Source of the DNA: Hsuehochloa calcarea
Taxonomy: Eukaryota; Streptophyta; Magnoliopsida; Poales; Poaceae
Direction: 5' to 3'
DNA length: 64,000 nt
NCBI GenBank assembly: GCA_036346395.1
Contig: CM070596.1
Location: forward strand, 2,170,001-2,234,000
The notes below the pieces were generated by a model. That model did not search any database and was not told the origin of the DNA. It was given only the letters and a program-made list of their open reading frames with translations. Shown piece by piece: positions 54,280-64,000 of this stretch. The translations under genes and the position numbers were made by a program. Numbering within the stretch: position 1 is the stretch's first letter; every line of letters starts with the position of its first letter.

Positions 54280-56585
54280 GATTTTTTTTAAAAATAATAT
54301 TATTTTAAAAAAAATTATAAAAATAAATAGTCAGCCTAAAAATTACAAAATTGCTTTTATGTTGCCAGGAACCTGTTGCATTCGTGTCGTCGGAAGTGAC
54401 TGGCGACAGGTCATGTCGTCAGTCTAACTTCATGTCGCTAGTTGAATTGACAATATGGGCTCTTTCTCCTATAAGAGCTCTATGAAATTTTAAAATTCGA
54501 CACAATACTCATTTTTATTTATAAAAAAGAGGAGGGAAGGGAGAGGAGTAGAGGGAAGGGGAGAAGCTAGCGAAGCGGCGCCCGTCCATTTGTCTATCTG
54601 CGAGGTAATTTTTTTTGAATCGAATGGATTACGTAGTTTTAGATGTATGATTGCGTAGTGCAGTATGTTGTACATAATTCTTTTCGGTGGGTAGTTTTAT
54701 TTTAGATATGTGGTTAATCGTGAAAATATTCTTTACGGTGTAGTGCGTCAATTATGTCGGACGTTATCAATTTCAAAATTTATTACGGTCCGAGGACTAT
54801 TCTAGAGGGCCTAGAGGGGATTGATTTACGTTATTTTCAATCGGTGATCGTGCCCCTGCCAAGAGCAGAGGGGGCGTACATGGGGGCACTGTGATGCGGC
54901 GGTTGATTCACACATTCCAAGTGGACCGTGATGTGTATGATCTGAGATTGAGTTGCCTTACACCCCCAGCAACACAGTCCACATATTGGGAGTTAGTGCA
55001 GCCGAAGGGAACAAGGTCATGACAGTCATAACTACGCGTGGCGAGGGAGAGATGGTGGGATTTAGTCCTTATGGCCCAAGCATATGCCAAGCCTACTCCT
55101 GCATCTGCGGCTAAACAAGAAGGGGGTGGTGATGCCGAAGAAGTTGGTGACTCCAGCCACAGCGCGGCGCACACAGTGCCCGAAGCTCCCGAAGTTGCTA
55201 ATGTCGTCGACAAAAACCCTGGAGAAGTAGCTCTTTCAGTCAAGCAAGCTAGTGGGCTTGCTGACGACGGTGAGGAGCTGGAATCCAGAGTGCAAAGGAT
55301 GGATCAGGAATCCCGAGACTACAATGCATTGTCAGAAGATGAAGGATCCGACGACGAGGATGATGTGGGCCAGCAGGCGGTTCCATCCGAGTGGAACACA
55401 TACCAGTTCGACAACCTCGTTGTCAACGAAGACTCCCGTGTGCCGTGGGACTACGACCAGAGCGAGGTCAGACAAGGAGCTATGTACAAATGCAAGGAGG
55501 TTGTGTAGGAGGTAGTTAAATTCCGGGCCTTGTCAGTGCGACGCACATTCACAGTCGTCAAGTTTAACCCAAGATGCTACGACGTGAAGTGTGAAATAGA
55601 GGGATGCCATTGGCGAGTGCACACATTTCAGCCTAAGTGGGATACCTACTGGAAGTGCTCTATAGTGGTCTCGCACACATGTGTCGTCACTGAGTCAGTG
55701 CAGTCCCACCTGTCATCAGCCTTCATTGCTAATCTCATGTACTGTGAGATCGTGGATAATCTAGATTTTGAGCCACGATCCATCATTTGGCGATTGAGTG
55801 AAGGTTCTAGTACACAATTAGCTATGCCAAGGCTTGGACGGCAAAACAGAAGGCATTGAAATCAAGGTTCGGCACGTTCAAGGATTCCTACCACAACCTC
55901 CATAGGCTACTCCGAGTCATACAAGATAGGAATCCCGGCACTCATGTCGACATTCAAGATGCCACACATCCGAAGTGGGCTAATAAAAGGGTACTACAGC
56001 AAGCATCTTTGCCTTTTGTGCATGCATAAATGCATTCCGGCACTGCCGTCCAATCTTGTGCGTAGATGCCACATTCTTGACTGAAAAGTACAAGGGTCAG
56101 ATATTGACCGCAATAGCGACAGACGACAACAATCAAGTTCTTCCCACGGCATTTGCTTTCGTTGAAAGTGAGAACACGGACGTCTAGTTGTGGTTCCTGA
56201 AGAATGTGAGGATTTCTGTTCTACAGGGCCGTCCAAACGTATGCGTTATTCATGATCAGCATGCCATCCTGCTAAGTGCAATAACCCAGCTACAACAAAG
56301 AGATACCGAACCACTTGCATGGACGGATCTGCAGAGTAGGTGGCGCATGAGGCACTTGGGGGGCAAACTTCTACAAGCAGTTCCGTAACAAGGATCTGAT
56401 GAACCTGTTCAAGCGGCTATGCAACCAGAACCAGCAGCGGAAGTTTGAAGCACTCTAGAAGATTCTAGATGAGCGGACTCGGACGCACAGAAGGGAGGCA
56501 GTGAAAAGGGTCGCCCCAAGCGCTGATCAGGCCCTCGAAGTATTGCCACAGCTACCCACAGATAGTCCCAGCGCCGATGAGGACG
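54280..56585 (+). mobile_element. Mutator-like element C, left part only
   Basis: Its left end gattttttttaaaaataatattattttaaa matches MULE A's. It is followed by subterminal words (ggcgacaggtcatgtcgtcag, cgctagttgaattgacaat) and the same leader. The element stops in mid-transposase at about 56585, where minus-strand Gypsy gag begins. No right end is present. Confidence 0.83.
54754..56585 (+). pseudogene. MULE transposase (element C), truncated
   Basis: The start at 54754 reads MSDVINFKIYYGPRTILEGL, the best-preserved N-terminus of the three. Then PSEWNTYQFDNLVVNE (about 55385) is followed by a TAG near 55507. RRTFTVVKFNPRCYDVKCEIEGCHWRVH is the MuDR zinc-binding DNA-binding region. The core has CVDATFLTEKYKGQILTAIA with the first catalytic Asp, AFAFVESENTDV, and PNVCVIHDQHA with the second. 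YKQFRNKDLMNLFKRLCNQNQQRKFEAL precedes the truncation. Several stops and frameshifts are present, and the SWIM finger and knuckle are missing. Confidence 0.87.
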
Positions 56586-56589
56586 GGGA

Positions 56590-57308
56590 AGGCCGCCCTG
56601 CAGATCGCTGGGCCTCCCACTTGCACTTGTGGGACTCGCCGAGCGCTCTCCCCTTGCGCTTAGCGACAATGGCTTTTTCGACTAAAGTCTGGAAGTCAGG
56701 AAAGTCAACAATCGACAGCTTGTCCTGCAACTCCTCGGACAAGTTATCTATGAATTTCTCCTGCTTGGCATCATCGATGGGCACATCCTCAGGAGCATAG
56801 CAGGAAAGATGGTTGAATTCATGGAGATTCTCCGTCACTGATTTGCGCCCTTTCTTGAGTGCAAGAAACTTCTTCAGCTTCATCAAGCAGTACGAAACTC
56901 CTCTCATGTGACAGGTCGGCCTGTGGGCTACATGGCGAGAAAGTTCTTCCACCATGAAAGTGCTTCCCCCTCCAGTTGATGAGAGGCAAAGAGCGTCTTC
57001 TCATGATCTTGACTCTGCACAATGTTCATCTTTCTCTTGACGAGACGAAGCCAGTTGTCTGCGTCGAGGGGATATTCTGACCGGGAGAAGGTCGATAACT
57101 GCGTGCGAAGGAACTCCGAGAGTCCTCCCTGCGGTTGATGTCCACCTCCTTCTCCTAATCCAGAGGCGGCAATGATCTCCAGGATCCTCGTTTGATCCAT
57201 TCGGTTTCGCTCAATTTGAGCTAGAACCTCGGCCATAGTCGGAGGAGGCGGGAGCTCCTCATCATGACCAGCGGGCTGACCTTGGCCAATTCGGGTTCTT
57301 CCGACCAT
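56590..57308 (-). pseudogene. Gypsy gag (Retrotrans_gag domain), truncated
   Basis: From 57308: MVGRTRIGQGQPAGHDEELPPPPTMAEVL, then DADNWLRLVKRKMNIVQSQDHEK and FASHQLEGEALSWWKNFLAM, the Gypsy capsid region. A frameshift and an apparent deletion follow. FLALKKGRKSVTENLHEFNHLSCYAPEDVP and FIDNLSEELQDKLSIVDFPDFQTLVEKAIVAKRK then run to about 56650. It ends just past the KWEAQ motif, without the zinc knuckle. Confidence 0.87.
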
Positions 57309-58037
57309 CCTGTTCCGACGAAATGGATTAGCAACAACACTCGAATACTAGATGCGAAAGATGTAGTAGAGAAGCAATCGACTAGGGGAATGAGATATTA
57401 TCCTAACATAAGCAAGAAATAAACTCCAAACATTTGTATAAGGGCATAAGAGCCAGCACAAAACCATAAATCAAATGGTTATTTTTTCAACACGACTAAT
57501 TCGTATTGAATGAACGAGCAATCGGTTGGGACGAAAAATTTCAGAACACAACTCAAGTTCCATCGCATCTAATGAGCATGGTAAAAACCATCTAGGGATG
57601 CATTAGGTACTAACCATCTAATATCACATCTTACCCTTTTAATTCCCATGGGTTTTGGTTGAATTATCCTCTTATTTTAGCCCTAACGACGAACTAAGCG
57701 CTTACTGTCCAGATTTTGTATCAGAGCTCCGAGATGAATCTTCCAACTTCAAGTGCCTCCTAATATCATCAAAGGACAACCCACACTTCACATTTTCAAC
57801 TCTCATTGATTCCCTAATTCGAAATTAAACGGCATACACTAATCTTTTGAAAAGAGATGAGAGGAGAAACATCTTTTGACAATCCAAATTAAAACAAGGT
57901 AAGATAGATGAGCTAAGATAGGTAAGGAGTAAAATATGAGAACTTATTTAACCTTTTATAAAATATTTGATACTTTGAAACTAAGTTTTTCAAACATCCT
58001 AAGGACGACCAAACTAGGGGCTTCTACGGTCAGTATG

Positions 58038-58053
58038 GCTCTGATACCAACTT
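58038..58053 (-). promoter_or_regulatory. Primer-binding site of the Gypsy fragment
   Basis: The plus strand shows tggctctgataccaac, the complement of tggtatcagagcca. It lies directly inside the LTR end (tgtgagaactcaggg begins at 58054). Confidence 0.88.
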
Positions 58054-61000
58054 TGTGAGAACTCAGGGTAACTTGTAATACTTAACCATCCGGTTGGTTC
58101 TAGCATTACTAATCAAATATCACTCTCTCGGTGCGTTGTATACATCCCAGGAGCAGTACACATACACCTTTACAAAATTTAAAGCGTCAATTCCATGCAC
58201 AAGTTATTACAATACCGAGTCTTCATATTTTACAATACAAAAGACATTTAAAATTCCTATTACACAAATAGGGCCGGTCGGCCAAATGACAAGATAAATA
58301 ACTAAAGTTTCAGTGGAAGCAAAAGCCATAAGATGGTGATAAACAAAAACTAACCGGCTTCCCTTACCCACAAGGCAATCGACCGGAAACCCGCAGAGCT
58401 AGTAGTCACCCTGCAAGTCGGTCTCACAATAGTTGATCCCTTGGGGATCAACCTCCTCTGAAATTGCAGCAAACGATTTGAGTACAAAGTTGTACTAGCA
58501 AGTCTTACAAGAAAAATAATATTTAGATGCACTCATGTATCAAAGGAAATGCTACCACACGAAGAAATTTTTAGCATAAAGAAGTTTTATTTGCAATAGA
58601 GTAATATATTGTAAAGCAATTTGTTAAATATGTATTTAAATGTTTAAATAACAGCGAGACAACATTTATAAACATAATTAACAACCTTGAGGTGACTTGC
58701 CAACAGCCACCACAACATAGCACGAATTACCTATTCGTACCACCTGACTTTAAATTTTAATAAAAATGTTATAGTCTAACTCTCGAAAGACCTTCCCAAG
58801 CGTGTTCATAACCAAGGACTTAGATATTCTAATAGCTTAAAAACCCTACGAGGTGTACAAGCTGTACCCTTGCCAAATCACCTTTTCGCCAAGCTATAGA
58901 GCACACTTCCTTAGGTATCTTTGGCAAGGCTAAGTCCTACAAGATGTTTTCCAATATAATGCATTAACTACGAGTCGCCTGTATGGATAGAAACCCATAC
59001 GTTGTGTAGAGTCCTTTGGTAAAGCTTGGTGAACTACCCACAGGGTAAAGCCTTAGACAACTCTGATGCTCCTTGGGTGGAGGACCTAGACAGGAACCCA
59101 CCCCGCACACCCAACAACAACAATTTTTTTAACACAACACACACCCACCACGCAACTCAGAGCTAACATGCGCCAAAGTACTAAGTCAAGAGAGTTCCCA
59201 ATACCCTCGTGTGGAATGCACACAATAGTGCTTGGTTTAGTGGGACGAGATGTTCGGTCCTTGTTGACCTAGGCACCAACCACACACTCAATAACTATAC
59301 CATCAACCATGTGCCCAAGTATAATTCTTTTTTGCTTTCAGTTTTAGTTTTTCCAAATATAATTACATATATGAGTACCCAGACCCAAGTATTTAATAAG
59401 TTGATACAATGACCATCGCCGAAGCGATAATCTCCATACTACCATTCTAAGCATTTCTAAGCGACGTCAACTCGTATACTTTATATAAAAGACTAGAGTC
59501 CATCCATCGGACTCGAAATCATTGGAAATAATCTAACCTACGCCCAGTAGCAATGGTAAACATTTACCTACAGCTCATGCATCTATTCGGATTAACTACT
59601 CCTAACGAAAATTAACATCAAGATAGCACATGCATACATTTGTAATTAAGATAATTTTATCAAAAGTAATAGGAGCAATATGTTCAAAAGGGGGGGTTGC
59701 TTGCCTTGCCAGAGATATTCAACTTGTTACAGAGGATCACTCTCGTATATATTAGAATCGTCAAAACCAATAGAAGAAATCGAGAAGAAACAGTAAGAAC
59801 GGATAACGACGAATAAACTAAAAAAAATAAAAAATCATCCAAAAATTATATAATTTACACAGAAGATATAACATGATTTTATATGAATTTAGAAATAAAA
59901 ATCACTTGATTTGGATTTTGCAGGAAAAAAATTATAGCCCAAACAATTCCGCCGAAAAAGAAAAATAAAAAATAAGGAGTTCATCGAGCTCAAAGTTTCC
60001 GTAAAAATTTCTAGAATAATGGTGAATATGAAACTTTTATGGTAGACAAAGCATGACATTCTAAGAACTACAAAATTTGGTTCACTTCATTTATAGTTAA
60101 AATGAATTCTCTACGTATTTTCAAAATTTTGACATTAGTGAGCAAATAATTTGAAAACCAAGATGTTTTGAAATAGTGACATACTCAAAACCTATTCCAC
60201 AATAAATTAAATTCCAAATGTAAACTATCAAAACTGACTTTACTCGATTTGGAGTTACAGAGAAATACTTATGTATTTTTCAATTTAAATAATTTTTAGT
60301 GAGAAAATAATGACATACCAAAAGTAATTGTACTAACCAAATTTTCTGGGATAGTATCACGATTCAAACCATTTTTAGATTAAAGTACATTTAAATAGGA
60401 AGCCAACAAAATTTGAATCATCCAAATTGGAGTTAAAATGAATTACTTACGCAATTTTGAAGTTTAAGCCATTTTCAGTAAACAAATAATTCATTTCGGT
60501 AAATATAAAAGCATTAAAATAATTTTTACATCGAGCAGAAGCTATCCACGGTCACTGACCAGTGGGGTCCATGATTTTATTTTCTTTTTCAATTTAAATC
60601 CTAAAGAAAACTAATTCTTACTGGTGGGACCCACACGTCATACACACGGTCCATGGAATAGCGCGTGGATTGACATCCACAACACGGTGAAATGGTTCAC
60701 ACAGGGGAGTTTACTATGCACTTAACGCTCGAGCCCGCATATCATAGAGATATCAGAACCACTAAACACGTCATCTACTAAAGCTAGTCATTAACTCTGT
60801 CCTAACGACAAGGATTTACCTAATTAACTACGCTATAGTACCTGTCCTAATCCGACAATGCAGAGGAGCTCTCGGCCGTGGCTTCTCCGTCCAATCTCCG
60901 GCGAAGGAGGCAATGGCGGCGTGAGCAAAGAGCTAAAATGAGATCCCTACCCAATTACGCACCCGAAGGTGGTCGAAGCATCACCGGAATGGCACATCGC

Positions 61001-61810
61001 AACTTGGCCACACATGGAGTGAAATAGCGCGCGCACGAGCAATAGTGAGGCTCTAGGACCATACCAGAGAGATGCAGAGAGGATGGGCTCGCCGGGGATG
61101 AGCTAGCGGCGGAGGACCCGCGACAGCGATGGATCTTCAACGTGGAGAGGACGACTTGAGGACTGAGGGGGGAAATGGGTAGGAGAAGCATCAGAGAGGT
61201 CCAGAGATGGTTAATCATCAACCAATTTGGGTATTAACACACCGTTGCCGGAGGCGGAGAAGAAAGAGTTGTTTCGGCCGAATATGAGGAAATCCAAATT
61301 CCAGCAGCCCCTGAGGACAAATGATGAAATTGAGTTAGGGGATTTGATACTCGAGCCCTAGAACATGATATGACTCGAAGAGAAAGGGGAGAACTCCATG
61401 GTTGAGGCGAGAACACAGCGGCGGCGCCACGGTAGTGATAAGAGCTCGAGTTCTCTAGGGTGTTGCGCTTGGTGAGAGTGGGGAATGATGGAGAGGGTTA
61501 GCTCAGGGTTGCGAAAGGGAGGAAGGGCACATCCATGAGGCTTCTTATAATCTCTTGGTCGATTCACTTGCGGTAGCCACATAGCGGATCCAGGGACTAC
61601 AGGCAGATGGGAGAGGTTGTTAGTGCGTACTTTGAAAGAGAAATGGTAGGGGAACATACTGTAACTAGTCATTACCGACTGCCGATAGCTGCTCGTGTCC
61701 CAACGGCGGTCGGGATAGTCACAAGAGTAGCTCGCGCAACCCCAGTAATGCATGCCCAGGCTGAGCCACTGCTTGGACGTGAAGAACTTGCATGTGTCCC
61801 TACACTAACA
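58054..61810 (-). repeat. Gypsy 5' LTR (outer boundary tentative)
   Basis: The inner end is firm (minus strand ...CCCTGAGTTCTCACA then the primer site). The outer end is placed at 61810, where the plus strand reads tacactaaca, giving TGTTAGTGTA as the start on the minus strand. No partner LTR is present to confirm it. Inside are AT-rich stretches and a GC-rich zone (60860-61750) without a supported gene. Confidence 0.55.
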
Positions 61811-62050
61811 GAGGGGTGGTGTTAGAGGTGGATAACGAGTTGACTCGGGATGCGACAATGGGTGTCCTGATCTTTCGGTGAGAAGGATAACTCGATTTTG
61901 GTGGAGACGACTCTCACGATTCGGTTACCAATAGCGCACGACCAATATGCCCGGCAATCGCTGAACCAACTCCGAGATCGTTATCGACCTTGCTAGAAGC
62001 ACGATCGACCTGACCACGAAGGTCTATTCCTGCATGCAAACGAATAATAC
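61811..62050. other. No gene seen
   Basis: 240 bp of mixed composition lie between the Gypsy LTR and the last solo LTR. Confidence 0.4.
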
Positions 62051-63931
62051 TGTGGATATCGTGGGGATATGTGCATGATCTTAGGATGATGAGTCAATTG
62101 GCAATGGCATTGTTGGTTTGTAAAATCTCGCGTTTTCGGGTTTGCTTCAAAGATGTCAGGTCACTGGCGGTCCGACCGGCCAGGCCGCTGGTCCAACCGG
62201 CCAGTGGAGCGGTCCGACCGGCAATGCTTGCCGGTCCGACCGCCCACAGGTTTTGGTGGGTTTTGAAGCTGAGCAAAAAATAGGATGTGTAGGCAAGTGA
62301 GGGGAGTCTCCTGGATGTGGTCACATAATTTTTAGAGCTCCCAGTCGAAAGTTCTATTCATTTGAAAATTCCAGAAGGTTTCAGATTTTCGAGATGGAAA
62401 AATGGCTAAGTCCTTTTGGTGGTCCGGCCCAGATTATGGAATCGGTCCGTCGGCTGAAATCGGTCGGACCGGTTGTATGGAAGTGATCGGACCAATCACT
62501 GGAGTGTAGCCTTTTGGCATTGTTGTGTTTTGGATGTATTTTATGTATGAATTTCAATACTTTATTGTTGCATATTGCATTGTTGAACTAACGTGGGTCA
62601 AGTTGTGAAGAACTTGTTCCCGGAGACGATTTCTTTATCTATTGTTGTGCAGGTGGCTTGCGGTCAGCGGCGTCAGCGGTGAGGTGGATCGGGACTACGC
62701 TTGGAGAGTGAGGTGCGAGCGATCATGGATGCCGGGTGAGGTCGTGTGACTCAAGCATGGTGCAGAATGGGCAAGATGGATCGAACGGGCAGTTCGTTGC
62801 AGCTGGTTGGATCAGGCGGTGCGGAAGTCGATGCAAGTCCCTGGAAGGTTCCGATGTGATTCGGAAGGGAGAGACTTGTCGACATGATGAGAGCCGGTGA
62901 TCAACCTACACGTGGTGAAGCAGACGATTGCTTCAACAGATGTGTGTGTGTATCCCATTTGTTGTTGGGCCTTAATGGGAGCCCATGTGAGAAACCCTAG
63001 GCCTTCCTATAAATAGAATGGGGGAGATGTAAAACCCTTTGAAGCATTCATTTGGAAACTCCAAGTCTTTTCTAGGGTTTGGAGAGGAGAGGAGAGGCTA
63101 GGGTTTGGAGAAATTTGTATGTGTGCTCTTTGATTGAGCTCTTGTCCTCCTTGATGGAGTGGCTTTGATAAGCATCATATTGAATCAATCAATCCATGAA
63201 TGCTTGTTCATTGATGAAGTCTCATTTGCTTGCTTCTCTCTTTTGATGATTGTGGTGCTTCCTTGATCCGGTTGATTTTGGTTGGTCTCTTGACCTCATT
63301 TACCTTGCTTTGATGTGTGAGAATACTCCTAGAACCCTCTAGATCTTCAATCCCCCGCAAGCAAGTTTTGGATCAAGTTTTTCATATTTCTATGGTTTGA
63401 GCACTTCTTTGGTAAAACCTAAAGAGATCGATTATTTGAAGTGGATCTGAACGATCGTTGCTAGAAATAGGTCTCAGATATCCTTAGGGAGGTGTGCTCC
63501 AAATTTGGTCAAGTTTCATTGGTTGAATCAAAAGTTGGACCAGTTTTCGTTTTGGATTTGGGCATTGTGTTTTGGTACTGGACTAAATCGGTCCGACCGA
63601 TTTAGCAATGGTGGTCCGACCTTGACTTTTGGACCGTAGATAGGCTGCCGGTCGAACCGATTCTAACGGTCCGCCAGCTAGTCAACCGCCGGTCCGACCG
63701 CGATCAGCACGGTCCGACCGCCATTGAGACCAGGTCTCCTGAGATCATTTCTCAATTTTTGAGTCTTGTGGTTAAGGGGTTAAGTGGATTCAACACAAGG
63801 CTTACTCTGTGCAATTACTGATCTTCTTAGCTTTCATTGCTAGAGGAGAAAAGTGCGTGTTGAATTTGATTAAGGCGAAAAATTGAGAAAGCGCCTATTC
63901 ACCCCCCTCTAGTCGCCTTTACGGTCCTACA
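62051..63931 (+). repeat. 1881-bp solo LTR, flank duplication AATAC
   Basis: It starts TGTGGATATCGTGG and ends ctattcacccccctctagtcgcctttacggtcctaca. The same cccccctctagtcg ending occurs in the 2.7-kb LTR family. AATAC lies on both sides (62046-62050 and 63932-63936). Three groups of CGGTCCGACCGCC-type words occur at 62160-62250, 62420-62490 and 63590-63725. atttgcttgcttctct-type U5 sequence precedes the end. No primer site follows, so it is a solo LTR. Confidence 0.88.
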
Positions 63932-63936
63932 AATAC

Positions 63937-64000
63937 ACAAGAACAAGATAATAAACAATCTAAAATTACAAATAAGATTGAAATATTTGATAAAGTTGGG
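63937..64000. other. Flank at window end, nothing seen
   Basis: AT-rich and too short to interpret. Confidence 0.5.

Larger units (their letters stand above)
56586..61810 (-). mobile_element. Gypsy-type LTR retrotransposon fragment: 5' LTR, leader and partial gag
   Basis: On the minus strand: LTR (about 61810 down to 58054), primer site (58053-58038), leader, and gag to a truncation at about 56586 in MULE C. The gag is Ty3/Gypsy type. No pol or second LTR follows, so the downstream part was deleted together with the right part of the MULE, or the two were joined by recombination. Confidence 0.75.

Noticed and set aside
60955..61753. Minus-strand open frames in the Gypsy LTR
   Set aside because: They lie within the presumed LTR, have no recognised domain and no consistent frame.
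1..64000. Complete viral, bacterial or organelle segments
   Set aside because: No intact tRNA or rRNA gene, viral genome or operon was recognised. All coding content fits plant nuclear genes or transposable elements.

Overview
This window looks like nuclear DNA from a grass, most likely Oryza or a close relative. It has GC-rich first exons, long AT-rich introns, plant gene families and dense nested transposons. Family names are recognised from memory; no search was run. Nearly all protein-coding content is broken. The one long, well-spliced host gene is a calcium-dependent protein kinase (CDPK), plus strand, 12 exons, 37901-54005. Most of its splice sites and phases check out. Its first exon carries two apparent 1-bp deletions, and its fourth EF-hand has Trp in place of the conserved Gly.

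Region 1-19 kb is a same-strand series of host-gene fragments: photolyase (PHR2/CRY-DASH type), plasma-membrane H+-ATPase, hydroxyproline O-galactosyltransferase (GALT) and the molybdenum-cofactor gene CNX1. The GALT exon is split by a three-deep nest. A Copia element (2608-17251, target duplication GGGGA) was hit inside its gag-pol frame by a hAT-like element (3983-15540). That element in turn contains a 10.7-kb gag-only LTR retrotransposon (4157-14849, TCCAT).

Region 19.6-36.4 kb holds two Mutator-like elements (MULEs). MULE A (19617-28358) has a transposase remnant on the plus strand facing a plant-mobile-domain remnant on the minus strand, with a 2.9-kb solo LTR between them. MULE B (31224-36429) has three tandem ~465-bp repeats in its leader and an in-frame 111-bp duplication in its transposase. 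Between them lie microsatellites, a 159-bp solo LTR and a MITE-like element.

Region 37.9-54 kb is the CDPK gene. Introns 2, 7 and 11 each hold a short-LTR Copia-group element, all antisense to the gene. The middle one has a full but decayed gag-pol. The outer two are small non-autonomous elements: one carries a recognisable MATH-BTB host gene, the other an unidentified GC-rich cargo.

Region 54.3-64 kb contains the left part of a third MULE (C), cut off by a minus-strand Gypsy gag-plus-LTR fragment, then an 1881-bp solo LTR (target duplication AATAC).

The most unusual structure lies in the large LTRs. They contain arrays of short hairpins that share one loop but whose arms vary together, next to clusters of CGG...CCG palindromes whose inner sequence differs between related LTRs.
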